Origin: Actinacidiphila oryziradicis
Lineage (GTDB): Bacteria; Actinomycetota; Actinomycetes; Streptomycetales; Streptomycetaceae
Direction of reading: 5' to 3'
DNA: 64,000 nucleotides
Assembly (NCBI RefSeq): GCF_005047355.1
Contig: NZ_SUMC01000019.1
Span: 1 to 64,000, forward strand
In this document: piece by piece, positions 28,281 to 36,239 of the stretch
How positions within the stretch are numbered: the first letter of the stretch is position 1
Layout: each line of letters starts with the position of its first letter
Program-made: the position numbers and the translations under genes
Notes under the pieces: model-generated
Seen by the model: the letters and a program-made list of their open reading frames with translations, nothing else
Told to the model about the DNA's origin: nothing
Database searches by the model: none

Positions 28281-29090
28281 TCAGTGCGGCCAGGTCGGCG
28301 GGTTCGTGGTGAAGGCGCCGCCCAGGTAGGTGTGGTCGGGGTTGGCCGGGTCCAGCTCGCCGTGTTCGGCGATGAGCTTTCCGGCGTACGGCTCGGAGTC
28401 GTCCTGCGGGTCGTAGCCCAGTGCCCGGGCGGTGGAGAGGTCCCACCACAGCCGGGTATTGGCCGAACTGCCGTAGATGACGGTGTGCTTGACGTCCTCC
28501 GCCGTGAGCGCCGCGTGCAGAAGCCGGGCGCAGTCGGCCGGGCTGAGCCAGATCGACAGCATCCGTACGTTCGTCGGCTCGCGGAAGCAGGAGCCGATGC
28601 GGACCGATACCGTCTCCACGCCGTGAAGGTCCCAGTAGAGCTGGGCGAGGTCCTCGCCGAAGCCCTTCGAGAGGCCGTAGAAGGTGTCGGGACGGCGCGG
28701 GGTGCTGACGGGGATCAGCGGATCGTCACCCACCGGGCGCGGGGTGAATCCGACGGCGTGGTTGCTGGAGGCGAAGAGGACACGCCGTACGCCTTCTTCG
28801 CGCGCAGCCTCGTAAAGGTTGTAGGTGCCCTCGATGTTGGCGCGGAGGATCTTCTCGAAGGGGGCTTCGAGGGAGATGCCGGCGAGGTGGATGATCGCGT
28901 CGATTCCTCGTACGGCCTCGCGTAGCGCGTCCTTGTCGGCGAGGTCGGCGGTGATCGCGTCGGGTGCGCCGTCGACGGGGACGAGGTCGAGGAGCCGCAG
29001 TTCGTAGCCGTACTGGGGCAGGAGTTCGCGCATCAGGGTGCCCACGCCGCCGGCGGCGCCGGTGAGCAGGACGGTGCGGGGAGCGGGCAT
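28281..29090 (-). CDS. Uronate dehydrogenase-like NAD-dependent reductase
   Basis: Extended short-chain dehydrogenase/reductase, most like uronate dehydrogenase, which oxidises D-glucuronate or D-galacturonate to the aldaro-lactone. Seen: the NAD-binding LLTGAAGGVGTLM (from residue 8), IDAIIHLAGIS, active-site FASSNHAVG, Y138-x3-K142 (YGLSK), and the family text VRIGSCFREP and RMLSIWLSPADCARL. The ATG at 29088-29090 is chosen because AGGAG lies about ten bases upstream and the product starts at the Rossmann fold; an upstream start adds 14 residues. It is divergent from kdgD, whose product acts two steps later in the same oxidative pathway. Confidence 0.86.
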   Translation of the reverse strand: MPAPRTVLLTGAAGGVGTLMRELLPQYGYELRLLDLVPVDGAPDAITADLADKDALREAVRGIDAIIHLAGISLEAPFEKILRANIEGTYNLYEAAREEGVRRVLFASSNHAVGFTPRPVGDDPLIPVSTPRRPDTFYGLSKGFGEDLAQLYWDLHGVETVSVRIGSCFREPTNVRMLSIWLSPADCARLLHAALTAEDVKHTVIYGSSANTRLWWDLSTARALGYDPQDDSEPYAGKLIAEHGELDPANPDHTYLGGAFTTNPPTWPH

Positions 29091-29203
29091 GGCGCGGGGT
29101 CTCCTCGGTCGGCTCGGCAGATGCGTGGACACGATTCACATCCGTGGGCAGGCTAAGGAGCGCGTTCTTGCCCGTCAAGGCTGCTCACGCAAGGGCCGGC
29201 CGC

Positions 29204-29233
29204 TTGACCCGCACTTATGTGCTGCTTTAGCGT
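29204..29233 (+). promoter_or_regulatory. Promoter of kdgD
   Basis: TTGACC (29204-29209), 18-base spacer and TAGCGT (29228-29233) form a good housekeeping-sigma promoter reading toward kdgD. It lies between the divergent dehydrogenase and kdgD genes. The downstream stretch ACAAGCATGGACGTCAATCA may hold an operator. Confidence 0.6.
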
Positions 29234-29294
29234 AGCCGTGTTCACAAGCATGGACGTCAATCACATGAGCGTACGGAATGGCAGGGAGCCCCTG

Positions 29295-30227
29295 ATGAGC
29301 TCGACCTCACTCGCCGAACGTCTCGACGGACTGCTCTTCTTCCCTGTGACGGCCTACCGCCCGGACGGCTCTCTGGACCTCGACGTCTTCCGTGCGCATG
29401 TCCGGGGCGGCATCGAGGCCGGCGCGGCGGCCGTCTTCGCGTGCTGCGGCACGGGCGAGTTCCACGCGCTCACCCCTGAGGAGTTCAGACTCTGCGTCAT
29501 TGCGGCGGTCGAGGAGACGGCCGGGCGTGTGCCGGTGGTCGCGGGTGCGGGCTACGGCACCGCGCTCGCCCTGCAGTACGCGCGCATCGCGGAGGAAGCG
29601 GGCGCCGACGGACTGCTCGCGATGCCGCCGTACCTCGTCGTACCGGACCAGGCGGGGCTGTTGCGGCACTATGCTGCGCTCGCCGCCGGGACGTCGCTGG
29701 ACGTCATCGTCTACCAGCGCGACAACGCGGTGTTCGCCCCCGCGACCGTCGTCGAGCTGGCAAAGGTCCCGGGCATCATGGGGCTCAAGGACGGCCTGGG
29801 CGACCTCGGCCTGCTCCAGCACATCATCAGCGAGGTCCGCACCGCGCTCCCCGCGCAGCCGTTCCTCTACTTCAACGGCCTGCCCACCGCCGAAATGACC
29901 GGCCTCGCCTACCGGAGTATCGGCGTCACGCTCTACTCCTCGGCCGTCTTCGCCTTCGCGCCAGAGATCGCCCTCGCCTTCCACCGCGCGCTGGGAGCGG
30001 GTGACGACGCCACCGTCAACAAGCTCATCGACGGCTTCTACCGTCCCTTCGTCGACCTCCGCAACCAGGGACGCGGTTATGCGGTCTCCCTGGTCAAGGC
30101 CGGTGTCCGGCTGCGCGGCCTGGACGTCGGCGAGGTCCGCCCGCCGCTCTCGGAGCCGACGACCGCGCACATCAAGGAGCTGGCCGAACTGATCGAGCGC
30201 GGCACGGCACTGCTCGCCCACAACTGA
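29295..30227 (+). CDS. kdgD: 5-dehydro-4-deoxyglucarate dehydratase
   Basis: DHDPS-family lyase that dehydrates and decarboxylates 5-keto-4-deoxy-D-glucarate to 2-oxoglutarate semialdehyde. The 310-residue length fits KdgD. It has FFPVTAYRPDGSLD at the start, the GTGE motif at 52-55, the catalytic tyrosine Y140 (VIVYQRDN) and the Schiff-base lysine K165 (IMGLKDGLGD). ATG 29295 is preceded by GGGAG at seven bases; upstream in-frame starts lack a ribosome site. With the divergent uronate dehydrogenase it points to glucuronate/galacturonate use, though no aldarate dehydratase is in the window. Its last codons are duplicated just downstream. Confidence 0.91.
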   Translation: MSSTSLAERLDGLLFFPVTAYRPDGSLDLDVFRAHVRGGIEAGAAAVFACCGTGEFHALTPEEFRLCVIAAVEETAGRVPVVAGAGYGTALALQYARIAEEAGADGLLAMPPYLVVPDQAGLLRHYAALAAGTSLDVIVYQRDNAVFAPATVVELAKVPGIMGLKDGLGDLGLLQHIISEVRTALPAQPFLYFNGLPTAEMTGLAYRSIGVTLYSSAVFAFAPEIALAFHRALGAGDDATVNKLIDGFYRPFVDLRNQGRGYAVSLVKAGVRLRGLDVGEVRPPLSEPTTAHIKELAELIERGTALLAHN

Positions 30228-30248
30228 GCGCTGCTCGCCCACAACTGA
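30210..30248 (+). repeat. Tandem duplication of the kdgD 3' end
   Basis: CTGCTCGCCCACAACTGA occurs at 30210-30227 (the end of kdgD, stop included) and again at 30231-30248, a period of 21 bases. The second copy is non-coding. It looks like a recent slippage duplication. Confidence 0.85.
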
Positions 30249-30260
30249 CCGGGAGCCCCG

Positions 30261-31472
30261 TTGAGAGCCGCCACCTATCTCTACCCCTGGGACATCGTCG
30301 GCGATCCCGACGCCCCGCGCCGCATCGCCGATCTCGGCGTCGAACAGGTCACCCTCGCCTCCGCGTACCACTCCACCCGCGCCCTCACTCCCCGCCACCC
30401 GCGCCACCGCATCGTCACCGCCCCCCACGCCGCCGTCCTCTACCGCCCCGACCCGGCCCGCTGGACCGGCCGCGCCCTGCGCCCCTACCCCCAGACCTGG
30501 ATACCCTGCGCCGACCCGTACGCCGAGGCCGCCGAAGCTCTCGCCGCCGCAGGGCTCTGCGTCCACTCCTGGGTCGTCCTCGCCCACAACTCCCGCCTCG
30601 GCGGGGAGTTTCCCCGTACCTCCGTGACCAACGCCTACGGCGACCGCTACCCCTGGGCTCCCTGCATCGCCCAGCCCGGATTCCGTGCGTACGCCACCGC
30701 CCTCGCCGCCGAGGCCGCCGTCCGCCCCGGCACCGACGGCACCGAACTGGAATCGGCCGGCTGGTACGGCGTGGCCCACCTCCACGCCCACGACAAGATC
30801 GGCGGTGTTTCGCTCCCCGGCGCCGCCCAGTACCTGATGTCGCTCTGCTTCTGCGACACCTGCCAGGACGGCTACGCGAGCCTCGGCCTGGACGCCGACG
30901 ATCTCCAGTTGGCGGTACGGGCGGCCCTCGCGCCCATCTGGTCCGGCGAATACGCCCCCGCCCCCGGTGCGCCCACCGACCGCACCGCCGAATGGGCGGA
31001 GGTCGAAAGGCTCCTCGGCACCGACCTCGCCACCGCCACCCTCGCCCACCGCACCGAGGCCGCCAGCACCCTGCAGCGGGACCTCATCGCCGCCGTACGG
31101 GCCGAAGCCGCCGACCCCGCCTTCCAAGTCCTCCTCCACGCCGACCCCGCGCCCCACCGCGCGGGCGCCAACGCCGGGGTCGACCCTGCCGGCATCCTCG
31201 CCCACGCCGACGGCCTCGTCCTCCCCTGCACCGGCGCCCCCGACGCCCTCATCCCCTTCGCCGCGCACCGCCGCCCCGGCACCACCCTCGCCGCCAACCT
31301 CGGCATCGTCACCGGCATGGGCGGCACCCCCCACACCCTCGTCGCCGACGCCGCGCGAGCAGCTGCCCTGGGCGCCACCGAGCTGCGGCTCTACCACGCG
31401 GGCCTGGCCGCCGACGCCGACCTCGCGGCAGTGCGCGAGGCCCTCGCGGAGCTGCGCAGGCCCTCGCCCTGA
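30261..31472 (+). CDS. Uncharacterised protein, possibly a TIM-barrel glycosidase-like enzyme
   Basis: A 403-residue protein starting with TTG, preceded by GGGAG at five bases. It begins ATYLYPWDIVGDPDAPRRIA and includes VTLASAYHSTRAL, then WVVLAHNSRLGGEFP, a CFCDTCQ cysteine cluster near residue 195 (C-x-C-x2-C), and VLLHADPAPHRAGANAGVDP. This layout resembles hypothetical actinobacterial proteins of a glycoside-hydrolase-like barrel with a metal- or disulfide-forming cysteine patch. I cannot name the family or reaction. It follows kdgD closely and may act in the same sugar-acid pathway. The codons are very GC-biased in the third position, as in its neighbours. Confidence 0.7.
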   Translation: MRAATYLYPWDIVGDPDAPRRIADLGVEQVTLASAYHSTRALTPRHPRHRIVTAPHAAVLYRPDPARWTGRALRPYPQTWIPCADPYAEAAEALAAAGLCVHSWVVLAHNSRLGGEFPRTSVTNAYGDRYPWAPCIAQPGFRAYATALAAEAAVRPGTDGTELESAGWYGVAHLHAHDKIGGVSLPGAAQYLMSLCFCDTCQDGYASLGLDADDLQLAVRAALAPIWSGEYAPAPGAPTDRTAEWAEVERLLGTDLATATLAHRTEAASTLQRDLIAAVRAEAADPAFQVLLHADPAPHRAGANAGVDPAGILAHADGLVLPCTGAPDALIPFAAHRRPGTTLAANLGIVTGMGGTPHTLVADAARAAALGATELRLYHAGLAADADLAAVREALAELRRPSP

Positions 31473-31514
31473 TAGAACTGGGCCACTCGTTCTTCTGCCT
31501 GTGGGGGGCCTTCC

Positions 31515-31760
31515 GTGCGTGCAGTACGTCCCGTCGTCATCGCCGTATTCGCCGTATCCGTCACGCTCTGCCTGGCGGGGTGTTCGGCCACGCACAAGAG
31601 CGCCGGCGCCGATCCTTCGCCGTCGATCTCACCGTCGCGCGCCGGCTTGCCCTCGGCCGCTCCGCTGTCGACCGCCGGCCGGCCGGCGGGGGCGGGTCTG
31701 CCGAACATCCAGGACGCAAGCCAGTACCCGGGAGCCAAGCACACCACCACCGCACCGTGA
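31515..31760 (+). CDS. Small lipoprotein
   Basis: An 81-residue protein with a signal peptide (MRAVRPVVIAVFAVSVTLC) and lipobox LAGC at about residues 20-23. The mature part is short, rich in Pro, Ser, Ala and Gly, and appears unstructured (PSPSISPSRAGLPSAAPL). The start is GTG at 31515. No function can be inferred. It is followed by the 3' end of the toxin gene on the opposite strand. Confidence 0.6.
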   Translation: MRAVRPVVIAVFAVSVTLCLAGCSATHKSAGADPSPSISPSRAGLPSAAPLSTAGRPAGAGLPNIQDASQYPGAKHTTTAP

Positions 31761-31839
31761 GGTGGCCGCCGAGGTGGCATTCCTGCCGCCGGTAACCCGA
31801 TGAGGCCGTAGCCGTAGCCGTAGCGGCAGACGGTGGGGC

Positions 31840-32241
31840 TCACAGGAGTTTGAGTGAGGTTCGCTTCCCGCTCGGCCCCAGGTGGTCGAGGAGATGCCGG
31901 ATGTCCTCGGGGTCCGAGGTGGCGACCACGGCACCAAGGCTCGCCGCGATCACCGCCACTGCGCCATCAACGGGGTCGGAGGTCGAGGCGCGGCCCAGGA
32001 GTTCGCCGATTTCGCGCGCGGAAGTGTCGTCGAGGGGCGCGATGTCGCAGCCTTTCAGGAGCTGTGCCGCCCGGGCTTGCCGGGAGCCGTCGCGCCAGAC
32101 TTGTGCGACAACTGGTGCGGGCACCAGGGGCACGCCTCCTGCCGTCAGGTAGGAGCGGTGGGTGCGCCAGATGTCCACCCGGCCGCGTTCGGCGGCGATC
32201 AGAGCTCCGGCGTCGTAGACGACCGGCCGCAGTACAGCCAC
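31840..32241 (-). CDS. PIN-domain ribonuclease toxin (VapC-like)
   Basis: A 133-residue PIN-domain protein. The first acidic residue is D10 in VVYDAGALIAAERG, and further acidic residues lie in TSDPVDGAVAV and ATSDPEDIRHLL, as expected for the metal-binding quartet of a VapC-like RNase. The GTG at 32239-32241 is preferred because AAGGGGG lies seven bases upstream and the protein then starts at the first beta-strand; an upstream start adds 33 residues of shadow sequence. It lies 20 bases after its antitoxin gene, the usual antitoxin-first order. Confidence 0.83.
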   Translation of the reverse strand: MAVLRPVVYDAGALIAAERGRVDIWRTHRSYLTAGGVPLVPAPVVAQVWRDGSRQARAAQLLKGCDIAPLDDTSAREIGELLGRASTSDPVDGAVAVIAASLGAVVATSDPEDIRHLLDHLGPSGKRTSLKLL

Positions 32242-32261
32242 GCTGAATCCCCCTTGTGTGC

Positions 32262-32537
32262 TCAGGCCACATCGTGGGCCGAAGCGGTGTCCTCCGGCGG
32301 CGCCGGTCGCGTGACCTCGTCCATGAAGTCGTCCACCCACACCTGTCGCTCGGGCGTGGGAGGCCCGATCTCCGCGAGTACTTCCTCTGCGGCGCTCAGC
32401 CCGGCCTGGATCTTCGCGGCGCGCTCGGCGGCCTTCGACAGCCAGGCGGACACGCTCAGGCCTTCGTTCTCGGCCGCCTCCTTGGCTGCGGCGAGCGTCT
32501 CACTGGGGATGGTGATGGTGACCCGCTCCAGGCTCAT
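32262..32537 (-). CDS. Ribbon-helix-helix-like antitoxin
   Basis: A 91-residue protein starting MSLERVTITIPSETLAAAKE, the pattern of a ribbon-helix-helix DNA-binding strand and helix, followed by GLSVSAWLSKAAERAA and an acidic C-terminal tail that would wrap the toxin. ATG 32535-32537 is chosen because the RHH strand begins right after it; the upstream in-frame ATG adds 17 residues. It is the first gene of the pair and probably represses its own promoter. Confidence 0.78.
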   Translation of the reverse strand: MSLERVTITIPSETLAAAKEAAENEGLSVSAWLSKAAERAAKIQAGLSAAEEVLAEIGPPTPERQVWVDDFMDEVTRPAPPEDTASAHDVA

Positions 32538-32637
32538 ACTGTCGATCTTACTGCTGGGCTGCTCTTTGGATACCTCGTAACGCTTCACGTCACCCGAACG
32601 AGTGCCAGGCTCCCGTCAGTCAATTCTGTCCGGTCCA

Positions 32638-32666
32638 TTGACGTATCTCTGCCATCGCCTTAGCTT
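32638..32666 (+). promoter_or_regulatory. Promoter of the GntR gene
   Basis: TTGACG (32638-32643), 17-base spacer and TAGCTT (32661-32666). The 40 bases downstream contain CGTACGTCGTAT and GTACGCGATACGC, which may form an imperfect operator for autoregulation by the GntR protein. Confidence 0.62.
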
Positions 32667-32733
32667 CAACGCGTTGTGCTTCGTACGTCGTATATGAGAC
32701 GCGGTACGCGATACGCGAGATCTGAGAGCTGTC

Positions 32734-33432
32734 ATGGTGGATGCCGCGGCGACCCCGCCCGCGTTGTCGGCCGGCTTCGCGCCGGCCCCGATTCCCTCCC
32801 GCACCCAGTACGTCCTGGAGACGATCAAGCACGGGATACTCACCGGGCAGTTGCGCCCCGGCCAGGCACTGGTCGAGACGGAGCTGGCCGCGCGGTTCGG
32901 GATCTCCAAGACTCCGGTGCGCGAGGCGTTGAAGACGCTGGCCGGCACCGGGCTGGTGGTGATGAGCCAGTACAAAGGCGTGACCGTACAGACGGTGGAC
33001 GCGGAGATGGCGCGTCAGATCTATGACGTGCGAGTGCTGTTGGAGCCGGAGGCGCTGCGCCGCACCGTCACAGCCGGAGCGTCGCTCGAAGCGGCTTCGG
33101 AGGCGTTGCGGCGCGCTGACGGCGCGGCGGACCGGGCGGACCGGTCGCTGGCCAACAGGGACTTCCACCGGGCACTGTACGCCCAGTGCGGGAATCCGCT
33201 GCTGGCGCGGATGCTGGACGACGTACGGGACCAGGCGGCGCTGGTGTCGGCCGTGGTGTGGCAGGTGACCCCGTCGTGGGAGCGGGAGGCGCGGGAGCAC
33301 CGGGAGATCCTGGCCCACGCGCTGGACGGCGACGCGGAAGGCGCGGGGCGCCTGCTGCACGCGCATATCGCGGACTTTGTGGCACGGGCCTTCCCGGACG
33401 TGAACGCGGGCGCGGGCGGCGGTATCCCGTAG
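32734..33432 (+). CDS. GntR-family (FadR/FCD) regulator
   Basis: A 232-residue regulator with an N-terminal winged helix (YVLETIKHGILTGQLRPGQ, then LAARFGISKTPVREALKTL) and a C-terminal FCD ligand domain with metal-site residues in NRDFHRALY, EHREILAHAL and LLHAHIADFV. FCD regulators usually sense sugar acids or organic acids, which fits its position before a DHDPS-family dehydratase and an IlvD/EDD dehydratase. A 15-bp-stem hairpin follows directly, so the next genes may have their own promoter. Confidence 0.91.
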   Translation: MVDAAATPPALSAGFAPAPIPSRTQYVLETIKHGILTGQLRPGQALVETELAARFGISKTPVREALKTLAGTGLVVMSQYKGVTVQTVDAEMARQIYDVRVLLEPEALRRTVTAGASLEAASEALRRADGAADRADRSLANRDFHRALYAQCGNPLLARMLDDVRDQAALVSAVVWQVTPSWEREAREHREILAHALDGDAEGAGRLLHAHIADFVARAFPDVNAGAGGGIP

Positions 33433-33433
33433 C

Positions 33434-33476
33434 TGCGGGCGCGCGGAGCGAGGGGACAGTCCTCCGCGCGCCCGCA
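33434..33476. terminator. Hairpin after the GntR gene
   Basis: Perfect 15-bp stem (33434-33448 with 33462-33476; arm TGCGGGCGCGCGGAG) and 13-base loop, immediately after the regulator stop and 100 bases before the dehydratase gene. Confidence 0.75.
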
Positions 33477-33579
33477 CCCCGGACCGCGAGGACCCGTCCC
33501 GCCCTGCATCGCCGTACCGCGCACAGCGACACCGCAGCACCGCAGCACCGCACCCCAAGACCCCCAAGAGGACGTACGA

Positions 33580-34485
33580 ATGTCATTCGCAGAGCAGTCG
33601 TCGGCACTCGCCGATGTCGTGGCGATCCCGGTGACCCCGTTCGACGCCGAAGGCGGCGTGGAGCACGGCACGTACCGTGCGCTGCTGCGCAGGCTGCTCG
33701 ACGGAGGGGTACGGACCGTCACCCCGAATGGCAACACGGGGGAGTTCTACGCACTGGCGCCGGACGAGCGCCGCTTGGTCGTCGAGTTGACGGTGGCGGA
33801 GGCGGACGAGGACACGCAGGTGATCGTCGGGGTCGGGCACGATGTGCCCACCGCTGTGGCGGCGGCCCGACACGCCCGGGAGACGGGTGCGCAGATGATT
33901 ATGGTGCACCAGCCGGTCCATCCGTATGTGTCGCCGGAAGGGTGGGTGGACTACCACCGGGCCATCGCCGAGACGGTCCCGGAGCTCGGTGTGGTGCCGT
34001 ATCTCCGCAATCCGCTGCTGGGCGGCGAGCACATCGCCCGGCTCGGCGAGCTGTGCCCGAACGTCATCGGAGTGAAGTACGCGGTGCCTGACGCGGCGCG
34101 CTTCGCGGCGGTGGCACGGGACGCCGGGCTGCACCGGTTTGTGTGGGTGGCGGGGCTGGCGGAGCTGTACGCGCCGTCGTACTGGGCCGTGGGGGCCACA
34201 GGGTTCACCTCCGGGCTGGTCAATGTGGCGCCGAGGGTGTCGCTGGAGATGCTGAGGGCGCTGCGCGACAACGACTACGCCGCCGCGATGAAGGTCTGGG
34301 AGCAGATCAGGGAGTTCGAGGACCTGCGAGCCGCGCAGCAGTCCGCGAACAACGTCACGGTCGTGAAGGAAGCGCTCGCCGTGCAGGGCCTGTGCCGCCG
34401 CGAAGTACGCCCCCCGGCCCGGCTGCTGGCCCCGGAGCAGCGCGAGCAGGTGGCCGCCCTGCTCGCCGGCTGGGACCTCTCCTGA
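33580..34485 (+). CDS. DHDPS-family lyase, probably a 2-keto-3-deoxy sugar-acid dehydratase
   Basis: A 301-residue class I aldolase-fold enzyme. The DHDPS GNTGE motif is at 51-55, the catalytic tyrosine at Y141 (VVPYLRNP) and the Schiff-base lysine at K166 (VIGVKYAVPD). It is followed within 40 bases by an IlvD/EDD dehydratase that resembles arabonate dehydratase. In the non-phosphorylated pentose pathway the pair would act as aldonate dehydratase and 2-keto-3-deoxy-pentonate dehydratase, giving 2-oxoglutarate semialdehyde. The same final product as KdgD strengthens this, but an aldolase activity is also possible. Confidence 0.83.
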   Translation: MSFAEQSSALADVVAIPVTPFDAEGGVEHGTYRALLRRLLDGGVRTVTPNGNTGEFYALAPDERRLVVELTVAEADEDTQVIVGVGHDVPTAVAAARHARETGAQMIMVHQPVHPYVSPEGWVDYHRAIAETVPELGVVPYLRNPLLGGEHIARLGELCPNVIGVKYAVPDAARFAAVARDAGLHRFVWVAGLAELYAPSYWAVGATGFTSGLVNVAPRVSLEMLRALRDNDYAAAMKVWEQIREFEDLRAAQQSANNVTVVKEALAVQGLCRREVRPPARLLAPEQREQVAALLAGWDLS

Positions 34486-34520
34486 GCATGAGCATGAGCA
34501 TACGGAAGGCACCCAAGCAC

Positions 34521-36239
34521 ATGAGAAAGCCGGAACAGCTCCGCAGTCACCAGTGGTACGGCACCGACGGCCTGCGTACGTTCAGCCACCGGGCGCGTAC
34601 CCGGCAGCTCGGGTATCTGCCCGAGGAGCATCTCGGCAAGCCGGTGATCGCGATCCTCAACACCTGGAGCGACATCAACCCCTGCCACTCGCATCTGCGC
34701 GAACGCGCCCAGGCGGTCAAGCGCGGGGTGTGGCAGGCGGGTGGCTTCCCGCTGGAATTCCCGGTCTCGACGCTCTCTGAGACCTTCCAGAAGCCGACGC
34801 CGATGCTCTACCGCAATCTCCTCGCCATGGAGACGGAGGAACTGCTCCGCTCCTACCCTGTGGACGGCGCCGTGCTGATGGGTGGCTGCGACAAGTCCAC
34901 CCCGGCACTGCTGATGGGCGCCGCCACCGCCGACCTGCCGGTTGTCTTCGTACCGGCGGGGCCGATGCTGCCAGGCCACTGGCGCAACGAGGTGCTGGGT
35001 TCCGGCACCGACATGTGGAAGTACTGGGACGACAAGCGGGCCGGACTGATCGGCGACTGCGAACTGTCCGAGCTGGAGAGCGGCCTCGCCAGGTCTCCCG
35101 GCCACTGCATGACCATGGGCACCGCCTCCACCCTGACAGCGGCGGCGGAGGCGCTGGGAGTCACCGTCCCCGGCGCGTCGTCCATCCCGGCGGTCGACTC
35201 CGGCCACGACCGGATGGCGGCGGCGTCCGGGCTGCGGATCGTGGAGCTGGTGTGGCAGGACCTGAGGCTGTCGAAGATCCTCACCCGGGAGGCGTACGAG
35301 GACGCGGTCCCGACCGTGCTCGCGCTCGGCGGCTCGACCAACGCCGTCATCCACCTCACCGCCATGGCCGGCCGTTCGGGTGTGAAGCTCACCCTGGACG
35401 ACTTCGACCGCATCGCCCGTACGGTGCCGGTGCTGGCGAACGTGCGTCCCGGCGGCAGATACCTGATGGAGGATTTCCACTTCGCGGGCGGCCTCCCCGC
35501 CTTCCTGGCCCAGATCAAGGACCTCCTTCACCTCGATCGTCCCACCGTCGCGCACGCCACCCTGCGCGAGCAGCTCGAGGGCGCCCTCGTCCACAACCCG
35601 GACGTCATCCGCCCGCTCGACAACCCGCTGGCCGAGGAAGGCGGGGTGGCCGTCCTGCGCGGCAACCTCTGCCCGGACGGCGCCGTTATCAAGCACATCG
35701 CCGCCGAGCGGCACCTGCTGAAGCACACCGGCCCGGCGGTCGTCTTCGACGACTACCGGACGATGCAGCGCACCATCAATGACCCCGGGCTCGGCATCAC
35801 CGAGGACACCGTCCTGGTCCTGCGCGGCTCCGGGCCGCTGGGCGGCCCCGGAATGCCCGAGTACGGAATGCTGCCGATCCCCGACCACCTCCTCAAGAAG
35901 GGGGTACGGGACATGGTCCGGATCTCGGACGCCCGGATGAGCGGTACGTCGTACGGCGCCTGCGTGCTGCACGTCGCACCCGAGTCGTATGTCGGCGGCC
36001 CGCTCGCCCTCGTGAGGACCGGCGACCTGATCACTCTCGACGTCGAGGCGCGCGCCCTGCGCCTGGAGGTCGGTGACGAGGAGCTGGAGCGCCGCCGGGC
36101 GCTGTGGCAGGCCCCGCCGCCCCGCTACGGACGCGGCTATGGCGCGCTCTACCAGGAGCAGATCACCCAGGCCGACACCGGCTGCGACTTCCGCTTCCTG
36201 GCGCAGGCCGGCGAAGTGCCGGAGCCGTACGCGGGGTGA
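34521..36239 (+). CDS. IlvD/EDD-family sugar-acid dehydratase (arabonate dehydratase type)
   Basis: A 572-residue Fe-S dehydratase. The three cluster cysteines are visible: C55 (NTWSDINPCH), C123 (MGGCDKSTPA) and C195 (SPGHCMTMG), spaced as in the [2Fe-2S] sugar-acid dehydratases rather than biosynthetic IlvD. The Mg-binding D124-K125 is present. It removes water from an aldonate such as L-arabonate, D-xylonate or D-fuconate to give the 2-keto-3-deoxy acid. In-frame ATGs at 34488 and 34494 are possible; 34521 fits the family N-terminus and has GGAAGG upstream. It would depend on the SUF products encoded at 10-16 kb. Confidence 0.9.
   Translation: MRKPEQLRSHQWYGTDGLRTFSHRARTRQLGYLPEEHLGKPVIAILNTWSDINPCHSHLRERAQAVKRGVWQAGGFPLEFPVSTLSETFQKPTPMLYRNLLAMETEELLRSYPVDGAVLMGGCDKSTPALLMGAATADLPVVFVPAGPMLPGHWRNEVLGSGTDMWKYWDDKRAGLIGDCELSELESGLARSPGHCMTMGTASTLTAAAEALGVTVPGASSIPAVDSGHDRMAAASGLRIVELVWQDLRLSKILTREAYEDAVPTVLALGGSTNAVIHLTAMAGRSGVKLTLDDFDRIARTVPVLANVRPGGRYLMEDFHFAGGLPAFLAQIKDLLHLDRPTVAHATLREQLEGALVHNPDVIRPLDNPLAEEGGVAVLRGNLCPDGAVIKHIAAERHLLKHTGPAVVFDDYRTMQRTINDPGLGITEDTVLVLRGSGPLGGPGMPEYGMLPIPDHLLKKGVRDMVRISDARMSGTSYGACVLHVAPESYVGGPLALVRTGDLITLDVEARALRLEVGDEELERRRALWQAPPPRYGRGYGALYQEQITQADTGCDFRFLAQAGEVPEPYAG

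Noticed and set aside
29307-31595. 762-codon minus-strand frame opposite kdgD and the following gene
   Set aside because: Gly/Val/Ala-rich shadow of two well-formed plus-strand genes; no ribosome site or family similarity.
33520-33560. Short CACCGCAGCACCGCAGCAC tract before the DHDPS-family gene
   Set aside because: A few imperfect short units of low-complexity sequence; not a CRISPR array or a meaningful tandem repeat.
34488-34520. Upstream ATGs for the IlvD/EDD gene giving an N-terminal MSMSIRKAPKH extension
   Set aside because: The repeated ATGAGC looks like a start-codon run but has no well-placed Shine-Dalgarno sequence, and homologues begin near MRKPEQLRS. Kept only as an alternative.
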